From contig NZ_CP091508.1 in assembly GCF_022870865.1 (NCBI RefSeq), positions 558,001 through 622,000 on the forward strand: 64,000 nucleotides of DNA, given 5' to 3'. Below are positions 53,566 to 62,632 of the stretch, one piece after another; position 1 is the stretch's first letter, and the number at the start of each line of letters is the position of its first letter. Below the pieces are notes generated by a model. That model did not search any database. It was not told where the DNA came from and was given only the letters and a program-made list of their open reading frames with translations. Made by a program: the position numbers and the translations under genes. The stretch is from Uruburuella testudinis. GTDB lineage: Bacteria; Pseudomonadota; Gammaproteobacteria; Burkholderiales; Neisseriaceae.

Positions 53566-56172
53566 TCAAGCGGCATTGCCTTCCAAAAAGTCTTGTGCGA
53601 AGCGTTGCAGCACACCGCCGGCTTCGTAAATCAGCACTTCTTCGGCGGTATCTAAGCGGCAGAGTACGGGCACTTCGAGCGTTTCGCCGTTGGTGCGGCG
53701 GATGACCAGCGTCAGCTCGGTGCGCGGTTGGCGTGTGCCGATAACATCGTAGGTTTCGGTGCCGTCCAATTCAAGCGTTTTGCGGTTGGTGCCGGGCAAA
53801 AATTGCAGCGGCAGCACGCCCATGCCGATGAGGTTGGTGCGGTGGATGCGCTCGAAACCTTCGGCCACAATCGCTTCTACGCCGGCGAGGCGCACGCCTT
53901 TGGCGGCCCAGTCGCGGCTGGAGCCTTGGCCGTAGTCGGCGCCGGCGATGATAATCAGCGGTTGTTTGCGGTTCATATAAGTTTCGATGGCTTCCCACAT
54001 GCGCATGGTTTGGCCTTCGGGCTCAACGCGGGCGAGCGAGCCTTGTTTGACGGTGCCGTCTGCGTTTTTCACCATTTCGTTAAACAGCTTGGGGTTGGCG
54101 AAAGTGGCGCGTTGGGCGGTGAGGTGGTCGCCGCGGTGGGTGGCGTAGGAGTTGAAGTCTTCTTCGGGCAAGCCCATTTTGGCAAGGTATTCGCCGGCGG
54201 CGCTGGCGGGCAGAATGGCGTTACTCGGCGACAGGTGGTCGGTGGTGATGTTGTCGGGCAGAATCGCCAGCGGGCGCATGCCTTTGAGGCTGCGTTCGCC
54301 TGCCAATGCGCCTTCCCAATAGGGCGGGCGGCGGATGTAGGTAGACTGCGGCCGCCAGTCATACAGCGGGCTGGCAGCTTTTTCGGCGGCGCCGGTGTCG
54401 AACATGGGGATGTAGATGTCGCGGAATTGCTGCGGTTTGACATGTTCGGCCACGATGGCGTCGATTTCTTCATCAGACGGCCAGATGTCTTTCAGGCGGA
54501 TTTCTTGGCCGTCTGAAACGCCCAATACATCGTTTTCAATGTCGAAGCGGATGCTGCCTGCAATCGCATAGGCCACCACCAGCGGCGGTGAAGCGAGGAA
54601 GGCTTGTTTGGCGTAGGGGTGGATGCGGCCGTCGAAATTGCGGTTGCCGCTCAATACGGCGGTGGCATACAAATCGCGGTCGATGATTTCTTGCTGGATT
54701 TGCGGGTCGAGTGCGCCGCTCATGCCGTTGCAGGTGGTGCAGGCAAAGGCGACGATACCGAAGCCGAGCTGCTCCAACTCGCTCAACAAACCGGCTTCTT
54801 GCAGGTAGATTTCGGCCACTTTGGAGCCCGGTGCGAAGGAGGATTTTACCCATGGTTTGCGGGTGAGGCCGAGCTTGTTGGCGTTGCGGGCGAGCAGGGC
54901 GGCGGCCACCACGTTGCGCGGGTTGCTGGTGTTGGTGCAGGAGGTGATGGCGGCGATAATCACTGCGCCGTCGGGCATTTGGCCGTCGGCAGGAGTGTCA
55001 TAAGGGGCGGCCAGGCCTTTTTTTACCAAGTCTTCGGTGGCGAAACGGGCGTGCGGGTTGGAGGGGCCGGCCATGTTGCGGCCGACAGCGGAAAGGTCGA
55101 ATGTGAGCACGCGCGGGTATTGGGCGGTGTCGAGTGCGCTTGCCCACAGCCCGGCGGTTTTGGCATAGGTTTCCACCAAATTTACTTGCGCATCATCGCG
55201 GCCGGTAAGTTTTAAATAATCAACGGTTTGACGGTCGATGTAAAACATGCCTGCGGTAGCGCCGTATTCGGGGGTCATGTTGGAAATGGTGGCGCGGTCG
55301 CCGACAGACAGGCTTTCAGCACCTTCGCCGTAAAATTCCACAAACGCGCCCACCACGCGCTCTTTGCGCAAAAATTCAGTCAGTGCGAGCACGATGTCGG
55401 TGGCGGTGATGCCGGGCTGGCGTTTGCCGGTGAGCTCGACGCCGACAATGTCGGGCAGGCGCATCATGGAAGCGCGGCCGAGCATGACGGTTTCGGCTTC
55501 GAGGCCGCCGACGCCGACGGAAATCACGCCCAGCGCATCGACGTGAGGGGTGTGCGAATCGGTGCCGACGCAGGTGTCGGGGAAAGCGATGCCGTTTTTC
55601 ACTTGGATTACGGGCGACATTTTTTCGAGGTTGATTTGGTGCATGATGCCGTTACCCGCCGGAATCACGTCTACATTTTCAAAGGCGGTTTTGGTCCAGT
55701 TGATAAAGTGGAAGCGGTCTTCGTTGCGGCGCTCTTCGATGTCGCGGTTTTTTTGGAAGGCGTCGGGATCGAAACCGCCGCATTCTACCGCCAGCGAGTG
55801 GTCGACAATCAATTGGGTTTGCACCACCGGATTCACTTTGGAAGGGTCGCCGCCTTTGTCGGCAATGGCATCACGCAAGCCGGCCAAGTCGACCAGTGCG
55901 GTTTGGCCGAGAATATCGTGGCACACCACGCGGGCGGGATACCACGGAAAATCGATTTCCTGCTTGCGGTCGAGCAATTGGGCGAGCCATGAATCAAGCG
56001 TTTCCTGATCAACGTTGTCGGCGCGGTTGACCAGGTTTTCGGCCAAGATACGGCTGGTGTAGGGCAATGTGTCGTATGCACCGGGGCGCACGGCATCGCA
56101 GGCGGCACGGGTGTCGTAGTATTTGAGGCCGGTGCCGGGCAGGGGTTTGAGATATGGGGCGTTTGTGCTCAT
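53566..56172 (-). CDS. acnD: Fe/S-dependent 2-methylcitrate dehydratase AcnD
   Basis: 868 residues of the aconitase superfamily. The [4Fe-4S] ligands are in AAITSCTNTSNP and FACTTCNGMSG; the swivel domain near the C-terminus has ADYGQGSSRDWAAKG. The length and N-terminus (LPGTGLKYYDTRAACDAV) fit AcnD, which works with PrpF in place of PrpD. It dehydrates 2-methylcitrate. It follows prpC on the same strand after a 351-bp gap filled with DUS repeats. Confidence 0.94.
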   Translation of the reverse strand: MSTNAPYLKPLPGTGLKYYDTRAACDAVRPGAYDTLPYTSRILAENLVNRADNVDQETLDSWLAQLLDRKQEIDFPWYPARVVCHDILGQTALVDLAGLRDAIADKGGDPSKVNPVVQTQLIVDHSLAVECGGFDPDAFQKNRDIEERRNEDRFHFINWTKTAFENVDVIPAGNGIMHQINLEKMSPVIQVKNGIAFPDTCVGTDSHTPHVDALGVISVGVGGLEAETVMLGRASMMRLPDIVGVELTGKRQPGITATDIVLALTEFLRKERVVGAFVEFYGEGAESLSVGDRATISNMTPEYGATAGMFYIDRQTVDYLKLTGRDDAQVNLVETYAKTAGLWASALDTAQYPRVLTFDLSAVGRNMAGPSNPHARFATEDLVKKGLAAPYDTPADGQMPDGAVIIAAITSCTNTSNPRNVVAAALLARNANKLGLTRKPWVKSSFAPGSKVAEIYLQEAGLLSELEQLGFGIVAFACTTCNGMSGALDPQIQQEIIDRDLYATAVLSGNRNFDGRIHPYAKQAFLASPPLVVAYAIAGSIRFDIENDVLGVSDGQEIRLKDIWPSDEEIDAIVAEHVKPQQFRDIYIPMFDTGAAEKAASPLYDWRPQSTYIRRPPYWEGALAGERSLKGMRPLAILPDNITTDHLSPSNAILPASAAGEYLAKMGLPEEDFNSYATHRGDHLTAQRATFANPKLFNEMVKNADGTVKQGSLARVEPEGQTMRMWEAIETYMNRKQPLIIIAGADYGQGSSRDWAAKGVRLAGVEAIVAEGFERIHRTNLIGMGVLPLQFLPGTNRKTLELDGTETYDVIGTRQPRTELTLVIRRTNGETLEVPVLCRLDTAEEVLIYEAGGVLQRFAQDFLEGNAA

Positions 56173-56523
56173 GGTGGTTTCCGTTTCGTATTTTTCTTGT
56201 GGGTTTCAGACGGCCTGTGTTCAGGCTTGAGGCCGTCTGAAAGGTTTTCTGAGTGGCATTGCTGTTGATTGTTTGATTGCAGGCTTTAACACGCGTTTGC
56301 TTTTCTGGCCTGCTCAATGCTGCTGCAATCTGCTCCCTCTCTCCCGTGGGAGAGTGGGCGAGGGCGGCAAACCGTCGGTTTGCGGGCGGCTGCCGGTTTT
56401 TCAGACGGCCTCAAACAGCAAAAAGCGCATCGGTGTCACACACATGATGCGCTTGATGATTCGGCACATCATGCCGTGTTTTTTCAGACGGCCTTTATTC
56501 ATAAGGCCGTCTGAAAACCTTGC
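56173..56523. other. acnD-prpC gap with several DUS copies
   Basis: Contains a DUS pair at 56204-56242, another at 56479-56518 (just past prpC, likely its terminator) and single copies. An AAGCGCATC / GATGCGCTT inverted repeat lies near 56420-56455. No gene is seen, so acnD may have its own promoter here. Confidence 0.6.
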
Positions 56524-57675
56524 TTAACGCTCGTCAATCGGTACAAATTTCAAATCATCGGGGCCGGTGTAGTTGGCGCTCGGGCGGATAATCTTGCCGT
56601 CTTCGCGCTGCTCGATGACGTGGGCGCTCCAGCCCGAAGTGCGCGAAATCACAAACAGCGGGGTAAACATGGCGGTGGGTACGCCGAGTTTTTGGTAGGA
56701 AACAGCAGAAAACCAATCAAGGTTGGGGAACATTTTTTTCTCGTTCCACATCAGCGTTTCGAGGCGTTCGGCCACATCAAACAGCAGCATGTCTTCCACT
56801 TCGGCGCTCAATTCGCGCGCCACTTCTTTAATCACCACGTTGCGCGGGTCGGAAATGGTGTACACGGGGTGGCCGAAACCGATAACGATTTCTTTGCGGC
56901 CGATGCGTTCGCGGATGTCGGCTTCGGCTTCATCGGCGCTTTGATAGCGTTTTTGGATGTCGTAAGCCACTTCATTGGCACCGCCGTGTTTCGGGCCTTT
57001 GAGTGCGCCAATCGCGCCGGAGATGCAGGAATACATATCCGAGCCGGTGCCTGCAATCACGCGTGAGGTGAAGGTGGAGGCGTTGAATTCGTGTTCGGCA
57101 TACAGAATCAGTGAAACGTGCATGGCTTTCACATGCGCCGCGCTCGGGCGCTCGCCGTGCAAGAGGTGCAGAAAGTGGCCGCCGATGCTGTCTTCTTCGC
57201 TTTCGAGTGAGATGGATTTGCTGTTGTGGCTGTAGTGATACCAGTAGAGCAGAATGCTGCCGAGTGAGGCCATCAGCTTGTCGGCGATGTCGCGCGCTTC
57301 GCTCACGGGGTGGCTTTCGCGCTCGGGCAGGGTGCAGCCCAATGCAGATACGCCGGTGCGCATCACGTCCATCGGGTGGGCGGCGGCGGGCAGGCTTTCC
57401 AAGACGCGTAAGACGTTGGAAGGCAGGCTGCGCATGGCTTTGAGCTTTTTCTTGTAGGCTTTGAGCTCGGCTTTGTTGGGCAGGTGGCCGTGTACCAGCA
57501 GATGCGCCACTTCTTCAAATTCGCAGTGGTTGGCCAAATCGAGAATGTTGTAGCCGCGATAGCTCAAATCGTTGCCGTGTTTGCCCACGGTGCACAAGGC
57601 GGTGTTGCCGGCGGGCACGCCTGAAAGGGCGACGGATTTTTTCGGCTTGGGGGTAACGGGGGTTTCGGTAGTCAT
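56524..57675 (-). CDS. prpC: 2-methylcitrate synthase PrpC
   Basis: 383 residues of the citrate synthase family. [26 protein letters not shown] is the PrpC-type N-terminus (core GNTALCTVG). Catalytic His residues are in [18 protein letters not shown] and GFGHPVYT; Asp is in DWFSAVSY. It condenses propionyl-CoA with oxaloacetate. GGAGAACCGT precedes the ATG. It lies 143 bp after prpB, with a DUS pair in between. Confidence 0.95.
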   Translation of the reverse strand: MTTETPVTPKPKKSVALSGVPAGNTALCTVGKHGNDLSYRGYNILDLANHCEFEEVAHLLVHGHLPNKAELKAYKKKLKAMRSLPSNVLRVLESLPAAAHPMDVMRTGVSALGCTLPERESHPVSEARDIADKLMASLGSILLYWYHYSHNSKSISLESEEDSIGGHFLHLLHGERPSAAHVKAMHVSLILYAEHEFNASTFTSRVIAGTGSDMYSCISGAIGALKGPKHGGANEVAYDIQKRYQSADEAEADIRERIGRKEIVIGFGHPVYTISDPRNVVIKEVARELSAEVEDMLLFDVAERLETLMWNEKKMFPNLDWFSAVSYQKLGVPTAMFTPLFVISRTSGWSAHVIEQREDGKIIRPSANYTGPDDLKFVPIDER

Positions 57676-57710
57676 ACGGTTCTCCTGTGCAGACTTTTTA
57701 TGGGATGGTG

Positions 57711-57758
57711 TTCAGACGGCCTTTGGCTCTTGGCGGCTTGTGGCAGGCCGTCTGAAAG
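57711..57758. terminator. DUS inverted pair between prpB and prpC
   Basis: TTCAGACGGCCT and AGGCCGTCTGAA flank a 24-base loop that is itself GC-rich. A weak attenuator is possible. Confidence 0.45.
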
Positions 57759-57818
57759 GTTGCACTTGCCCACGCTGTTTATCTTGAGCGGATAACAGCG
57801 CGGGAAAGTGAAAAAGGT

Positions 57819-58700
57819 TTATGGGTTTTCGCTGAAAAGTTTGTCGAGCTTTTGTTCGTAGTCGTGATAGCCGAGAAAATCGTAAAGCGCCATGCGCGTT
57901 TGCATGGTATCGACTACGTTTTGCTGATGGCCGTCGCGGCGGATGGCTTCATATACGCCCAGCGCGGCTTGGCTGGCGGCGCGGAACGATGAGAGCGGAT
58001 ACAGCACCAGCGACACGCCGGCCTCGCCCAATTCTTGCTGCGAATAAAGCGGGGTGGCGCCGAATTCGGTGATGTTGGCCAACACCGGCACATTCACCGC
58101 ATCGGCAAATTGGCGGTACATCGATAATTCGGTAATCGCTTCGGGGAAAATCATATCGGCACCGGCTTCTACGCAGGCTTGGGCGCGGTCGATAGCCGAT
58201 TGCAGCCCTTCCACCGCCAGCGCATCGGTGCGCGCCATAATCACGAAATTTTCATCGGTGCGCGCATCCACGGCGGCCTTCACGCGGTCGACCATTTCGG
58301 CTGGCGATACGATGGCTTTGTTGGGGCGGTGGCCGCAGCGTTTTTGGGCGACTTGGTCTTCGATGTGCACAGCGGCCACACCGGCGCGCTCGAAATTGCG
58401 GATGGTGCGGGCGATGTTGAATGCGCCGCCCCAGCCCACATCGATATCGACCAACAGCGGCGTATCGACATTGTCGGTGATGCGGCGGGCATCAATCAGC
58501 ACATCTTCCATGGTGGTAATGCCCAAATCGGGAATGCCGCAAGAGCAGGCGGCCACACCGCCGCCGGAGAGATAAATGGCTTTAAAGCCGCTTTGGGTGG
58601 CCAAACGCGCGAAATAGGCGTTGACGCAGCCGACTACGGCCAGCGGGGTTTCTTCTTGAACGGCTTGGCGGAATTTTGCCCCGGCAGATTGAAGGGTCAT
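57819..58700 (-). CDS. prpB: 2-methylisocitrate lyase PrpB
   Basis: 293 residues of the isocitrate lyase/PEP mutase family. The catalytic loop KRCGHRPNK has Cys122. [18 protein letters not shown] binds the metal, and [19 protein letters not shown] is typical for PrpB. It cleaves 2-methylisocitrate to pyruvate and succinate, completing the cycle. First gene of the prp run, with a good promoter and GGAGA before the ATG. No prpR regulator is adjacent. Confidence 0.95.
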   Translation of the reverse strand: MTLQSAGAKFRQAVQEETPLAVVGCVNAYFARLATQSGFKAIYLSGGGVAACSCGIPDLGITTMEDVLIDARRITDNVDTPLLVDIDVGWGGAFNIARTIRNFERAGVAAVHIEDQVAQKRCGHRPNKAIVSPAEMVDRVKAAVDARTDENFVIMARTDALAVEGLQSAIDRAQACVEAGADMIFPEAITELSMYRQFADAVNVPVLANITEFGATPLYSQQELGEAGVSLVLYPLSSFRAASQAALGVYEAIRRDGHQQNVVDTMQTRMALYDFLGYHDYEQKLDKLFSENP

Positions 58701-58739
58701 GTTTGGTTCTCCATACTGAATGTTTTTCTTGTGTAGTTG

Positions 58740-58768
58740 AATGTAGTAAGTTTTAAAAATGCTGTAAA
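58740..58768 (-). promoter_or_regulatory. prpB: Sigma-70 promoter of prpB
   Basis: TTTACA and TACATT are exactly 17 bases apart on the minus strand, 40 bases before the ATG. Confidence 0.65.
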
Positions 58769-59009
58769 ACGCTATTTTTTTATGGTCGCCATCAGCAAAA
58801 ATGATGAACGTGCGGCAAATGCTTATCGGATAAGGGATTGCAGTTTTGGTGATGTATTGTGGTAACGGGTAAAAATGATAATATATGTTTGATTCGAATT
58901 TTTTTGAATGATTTTTTCATTGAAACGGCGATTTATGATTATTTATGATGATAATGATTCAGGCCGTCTGAAAGCGTTATTTGATGCTGATGGTATTTTG
59001 GCGGCTTTC
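58769..59009. other. AT-rich gap upstream of prpB
   Basis: Very AT-rich, with one DUS near 58963. Beyond the prpB promoter I see no gene or clear operator. Confidence 0.5.
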
Positions 59010-59113
59010 ATGCCCATTCACAAAAGTTAAGCGGACAAGGCGGCAAACCGAAAACAATGCGCACATATGGCAAGGCGAGCCAATGCTGTTAGCTTACTGT
59101 TGTGAATGGGTAT
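59010..59113. repeat. Family B element, long form
   Basis: ATGCCCATTCACAAAAGTTA to CTTACTGTTGTGAATGGGTAT; 104 bp. The interior CAAGGCGAGCCAATGC is the reverse of the block in the 41950-42017 copy. Confidence 0.8.
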
Positions 59114-59227
59114 CAGACGGCTGCGGTATAAGGCTGCGTATGCATGTTTGCGGTGCATTTGTACGCGGCGGTGAGGTTTGACTAAGCAGTGGGAAGCCCG
59201 GTATGCGGGCGGCGGTTTCGGGCAGGC

Positions 59228-59683
59228 TCAATCCGCTGCGGTTTCATCCCAAGCGGTTTTCAAGGCGCTGTGAATCACGTCCATATCAAAACCGCGATAG
59301 GCGAGAAAGCGCGCCTGCTTTTGTTTTTCCTGTAAATCGGCGGCGGGCTGTTTGAATTTTTTGCGCAATACAGCAATTGCGGCGGCTTGCTCGGTATCGC
59401 GGTCGGGCATCAGTGCACGGGTGATTTCTTCGCTGACGCCTTTGGCCGCCAAGGCCTGTTTGAGCCGCAGTTTGCCGTGTTGGCGGCTTTTGCTGTGGAT
59501 ATAGGCCTCGGCATAGCGTGTGTCGGACTGCCAATGGCGTTCGGCAAATTCGTTTAACACGCTTTCGATTTCCTCTTCGCTTTCTGCATAAGGCGCCAGC
59601 TTGCGTTTGAGTTCGGCGCGGCTGATTTCGCGGCGGGAGAGGATATCCATGGCGCGGGCGCGTAGGGATTTTTCGGGTTTCAT
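59228..59683 (-). CDS. recX: Regulatory protein RecX
   Basis: 151 residues made of three-helix repeats typical of RecX (LRARAMDILSRREISRAELKRKLAP; key RREISRAELK). The middle repeat has HSKSRQHGKLRLKQALAAKGV and the last KQARFLAYRGFDMDVIHSAL. It binds RecA filaments and restrains strand exchange. recA is not adjacent, as usual in Neisseria. In naturally competent Neisseria RecX affects recombination and pilus variation. Confidence 0.93.
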   Translation of the reverse strand: MKPEKSLRARAMDILSRREISRAELKRKLAPYAESEEEIESVLNEFAERHWQSDTRYAEAYIHSKSRQHGKLRLKQALAAKGVSEEITRALMPDRDTEQAAAIAVLRKKFKQPAADLQEKQKQARFLAYRGFDMDVIHSALKTAWDETAAD

Positions 59684-59721
59684 AGGCGGCGTGGTTGTTT
59701 GTTGGCTGGAGGCCGTCTGAA

Positions 59722-59776
59722 TAATCCATTCACAAAAATAAGCTCAGGCGTTGACCCGCTGCCTTACCGGAATGGG
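59722..59776. repeat. Partial family B element
   Basis: AATCCATTCACAAAAATAAG at the left; the right end is degenerate (GGAATGGGG). Confidence 0.5.
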
Positions 59777-59951
59777 GAGGAACGACGTTGGGATGCCTTA
59801 GATTTATTGAGGCCGTCTGAAATATTTTGAGCGCATCAACCCATTAAAACCATTGCGATGACACCGATTGGCGGGTATGGGCGCCGATGCTCGAATCGTC
59901 AGCCGTTTTTCAGGCGGCCTGCCGCTCATGCGTTTTCAGACGGCATCTGCT

Positions 59952-60665
59952 TCATTCGCCTTGATCTTTCTGCGGGCGCAGGTTTTCATAGATTTCGGGC
60001 AGGCTGCCGATCAGCCAGTCGGGCTTGGTATCGGGGTTGTGCACCAATTCCTGCATATCGCCATAGCCGAAGGTGACGCCCACGCTCATGCAGCCGGCGG
60101 CTTTGGCGGCCAGAATATCGTTGGCCGAATCGCCCACCATCAGCATGTCGGCAGGGCTGATGTTCAATACTTCGGCGGCATGCAGCAGCGGCAGCGGGCT
60201 GGGCTTTTTTTCGGCCAGGCTGTCGCCGCCGAGTATCAGGCTGAAGTAGTCGACCAGGCCGAGCTGTTGTAAGAGTTCGACGGCGAGGATTTCGTTTTTG
60301 TTGGTAACCACTACCAGCGGAATGCCCAGTGATTTGAGCAGGCCGAGGCCGGTTTCGGTTTCAGGATAGGGGCGGGTGAGGTCGCTCAAATGGTCGCGGT
60401 AGTGGCGGATAAAAAAGCTGAAGCCTTGTTCCCATTCGCTTTGGGGGGCTTGCCGGTCGCGGCTGTGGGTGAGCACGCGGTGCACGAGGTTGGCGATGCC
60501 GTCGCCCACGTAGCTCTCTACAGTGGCTTGCGGCAGCGGGCTTTTACCCAAGTGTGCGCGCATGGCGTTGGCGGCGGCGGCAAGGTCGGGAACGGAATCG
60601 CACAGCGTGCCGTCGAGGTCGAAGGCAACGGCTTGCACATGTTCGATGGCAGCTTGGGTTGTCAT
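59952..60665 (-). CDS. gph: Phosphoglycolate phosphatase
   Basis: 237 residues, HAD family. Motif I FDLDGTLCDSVPDL, cap domain with SYVGDGIANLVHRVL (the GDG...LV pattern typical of Gph), motif II VVTNK, motif III KPSPLPLL, motif IV MVGDSANDI. It removes phosphate from 2-phosphoglycolate formed during repair of 3' DNA ends. ATG at 60665; the longer frame to 60713 has no ribosome site. Confidence 0.9.
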   Translation of the reverse strand: MTTQAAIEHVQAVAFDLDGTLCDSVPDLAAAANAMRAHLGKSPLPQATVESYVGDGIANLVHRVLTHSRDRQAPQSEWEQGFSFFIRHYRDHLSDLTRPYPETETGLGLLKSLGIPLVVVTNKNEILAVELLQQLGLVDYFSLILGGDSLAEKKPSPLPLLHAAEVLNISPADMLMVGDSANDILAAKAAGCMSVGVTFGYGDMQELVHNPDTKPDWLIGSLPEIYENLRPQKDQGE

Positions 60666-60716
60666 GGTGTAAACCTGATGGATTTTGAAAAAGCCATTGT
60701 AGCATTTTTCCATATA

Positions 60717-60759
60717 AAAGGCCGTCTGAAAGCCATCGGCAGGCTTTCAGACGGCCTTT
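60717..60759. terminator. DUS hairpin after uhpT
   Basis: AAAGGCCGTCTGAAAGCC pairs with GGCTTTCAGACGGCCTTT, 25 bp past the uhpT stop. Confidence 0.85.
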
Positions 60760-60784
60760 CATCTCTATTTGAACAATGGCTTTA

Positions 60785-62182
60785 TCAAGGCCGGGTCAGT
60801 TGTTTGCTCACCTGGCGGATGCGCCGTTCTTCGCCGAAAGCCACCAGCGTGAGCAGGCCGATGCCGATGAAAAGGGCGATGTAAAACACCACAAACACAT
60901 CCGACCAGCCGTGCAGCGTGTGGCCAAACACGGTTAAGCCGCTGCGTTCGGGGTCGGCGATGGCGGCCAGACCCACTTTGGCGATAGAGTCGCCAAACAG
61001 ATAGCCGAATGTGCCGGTCATGCCGTTGGCCACGCTGATGCCTTTTTTCGGCACAAAGCCTACCAATGAAATGCCGATTAACAGTTGCGGGCCGAAAATC
61101 AGCGCGCCCAGCAAGAATAAGGAAATATTAACCATCATCACGCTGGTGGCGTTGCGGTAGAGCATCACCACAAAAATAATCGCCACCATGCAGGCCACGG
61201 CTACAGCGGCGCGGCGGCCGTTGAGTTTGTCGGATACATAACCCCAGCTCATGCTGGCCAGAATCGCGCCCACCTCGAAATAGAAAATGGTGTTGACCGC
61301 GTCGAGTTTGTCGAAGCCCAATGCTTCGGTTACATACAGCGGCGCCCAGTTGTCGATGCCGATGCGCACGATATACACAAACACATTGGCGATACATAAA
61401 ATCCAAATCCACGGATTACGCAACACAAATTGCTTGAATGCCTGCCACATCGGCATTTCGTCGGCCTGGTTGTTTTCTGCTTCCACAGGTTCGCCAAAGA
61501 TTTCTTCACAGCGGTTCCAGCCCAGCTCTTCCGGGTCGTCTTTGCCGATAAAGAGGCCGGCCACACCGATAATCAGCGCAATCACAGCGGGGAAAATAAA
61601 CATGCCCAATACATTGCCGCCGAAAAACGTGTTGGCGCCCCATAACGCCAGCATACCGGCAAGGGCGCCGCCGACATTGTGCGACATATTCCAAAAGCCC
61701 AAATAACGGCCGCGTTCGGTGCGCGGCGCCCAGCGCGAGATGGTGGAATAAGAAGCCGGGCCGCCGGCCGCCTGAAACACGCCGTTTAAGCCCCAAAGCA
61801 CCACGAAAATGCCGATTACCGAGCCGTAGGCACTCAGCAGCAGGCCCATGGCCAATACGGTGAGCGCTGCGCCGATCAGCATCACCGAAATCGATTTTTT
61901 GGTGTTTTTGTCGCTGATGTAATAGCCGACCGCTGTTTTGCCGAGGCCGTAGGTGATGCTGAAGGCCAGGCCGATATAGCCCAGCTCAAGCGTAGAGAGG
62001 CCGAGCTGCTCTTTCATCATCGGCTGGGCGGCTTTGAAGTTGTTTCTAATCAGATACATACACATGTATGTGAGAAAGACCACCATAAAGGCTTTTAAAA
62101 ACTGGCGCAGCCACATGCGCCGCTGTTCGGCGATGGGAATGCCTTTGTTGGGGATTTTCTTAATAGCGAGAAATTCTGACAT
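60785..62182 (-). CDS. uhpT: Hexose-6-phosphate:phosphate antiporter UhpT
   Basis: 465 residues, 12-helix MFS protein of the organophosphate:phosphate antiporter family. It aligns along its length with E. coli UhpT: FLTYMCMYLIRNNFKAAQP, SITYGLGKTAVGYYISDKNTK, YLGFWNMSHNVGGALAG, FGPQLLIGISLVGFVPKKG. The Arg residues that bind phosphate (in LIRNNF and VYIVRIGIDNW) are kept. Imports sugar phosphates such as glucose-6-phosphate. The uhpABC regulators are absent here. An FNR-like site lies upstream. Confidence 0.92.
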   Translation of the reverse strand: MSEFLAIKKIPNKGIPIAEQRRMWLRQFLKAFMVVFLTYMCMYLIRNNFKAAQPMMKEQLGLSTLELGYIGLAFSITYGLGKTAVGYYISDKNTKKSISVMLIGAALTVLAMGLLLSAYGSVIGIFVVLWGLNGVFQAAGGPASYSTISRWAPRTERGRYLGFWNMSHNVGGALAGMLALWGANTFFGGNVLGMFIFPAVIALIIGVAGLFIGKDDPEELGWNRCEEIFGEPVEAENNQADEMPMWQAFKQFVLRNPWIWILCIANVFVYIVRIGIDNWAPLYVTEALGFDKLDAVNTIFYFEVGAILASMSWGYVSDKLNGRRAAVAVACMVAIIFVVMLYRNATSVMMVNISLFLLGALIFGPQLLIGISLVGFVPKKGISVANGMTGTFGYLFGDSIAKVGLAAIADPERSGLTVFGHTLHGWSDVFVVFYIALFIGIGLLTLVAFGEERRIRQVSKQLTRP

Positions 62183-62252
62183 GATGGTTCCTGATGAGTT
62201 TTATGTGGCAGAAATATTACGCTTTTGTGATAGGGTGCGACATGGCCGTTTT

Positions 62253-62266
62253 TTGAGCAAAATCAA
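62253..62266 (-). promoter_or_regulatory. FNR-like site upstream of uhpT
   Basis: On the minus strand TTGATTTTGCTCAA, one base off the FNR consensus, 71-84 bp before the ATG. The rest of the gap to 62438 is AT-rich with no gene. Confidence 0.3.
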
Positions 62267-62438
62267 GATTTTTATTTATTAATAAAATAATGCCGCTGTT
62301 GGGTTAAAAAACAGCAGATTGAATAGCTTGTTCAGCAGAATCAGTGCCTTATTTGTAGTGGAAAGGCAACAGTTTTTAAGATATATGTGAATATAATGAT
62401 GGCGCAGTCGGGCGGAATGATTTGAGGCCGGTGCAATC

Positions 62439-62555
62439 ATGTCTATTTGCAAAAATAACCTAACCGCGTGGGCTCGCCGGCTCAGAAGCATTTGTCGGAT
62501 ACCGGCATCCGATCTATCGCACGCCGTCTTGTTGGCTTACTTTTGTGAATGGATA
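62439..62555. repeat. Family B element, long form
   Basis: ATGTCTATTTGCAAAAATAA to GGCTTACTTTTGTGAATGGATAT, about 117 bp. Confidence 0.7.
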
Positions 62556-62573
62556 TTGTTTTGAAAACAAGTA

Positions 62574-62610
62574 AAGGCCGTCTGAAAGCGTTGCGGGCTT
62601 TCAGACGGCC
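62574..62610. terminator. DUS hairpin after lysC
   Basis: AAGGCCGTCTGAAAGC and GCTTTCAGACGGCCT, 22 bp past the lysC stop. Confidence 0.85.
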
Positions 62611-62632
62611 TGTTGGCCGACAATCAATCGGT

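Noticed and set aside
53728..55992. Long plus-strand frames across acnD
   Set aside because: Antisense shadows of a well-supported aconitase-family gene.
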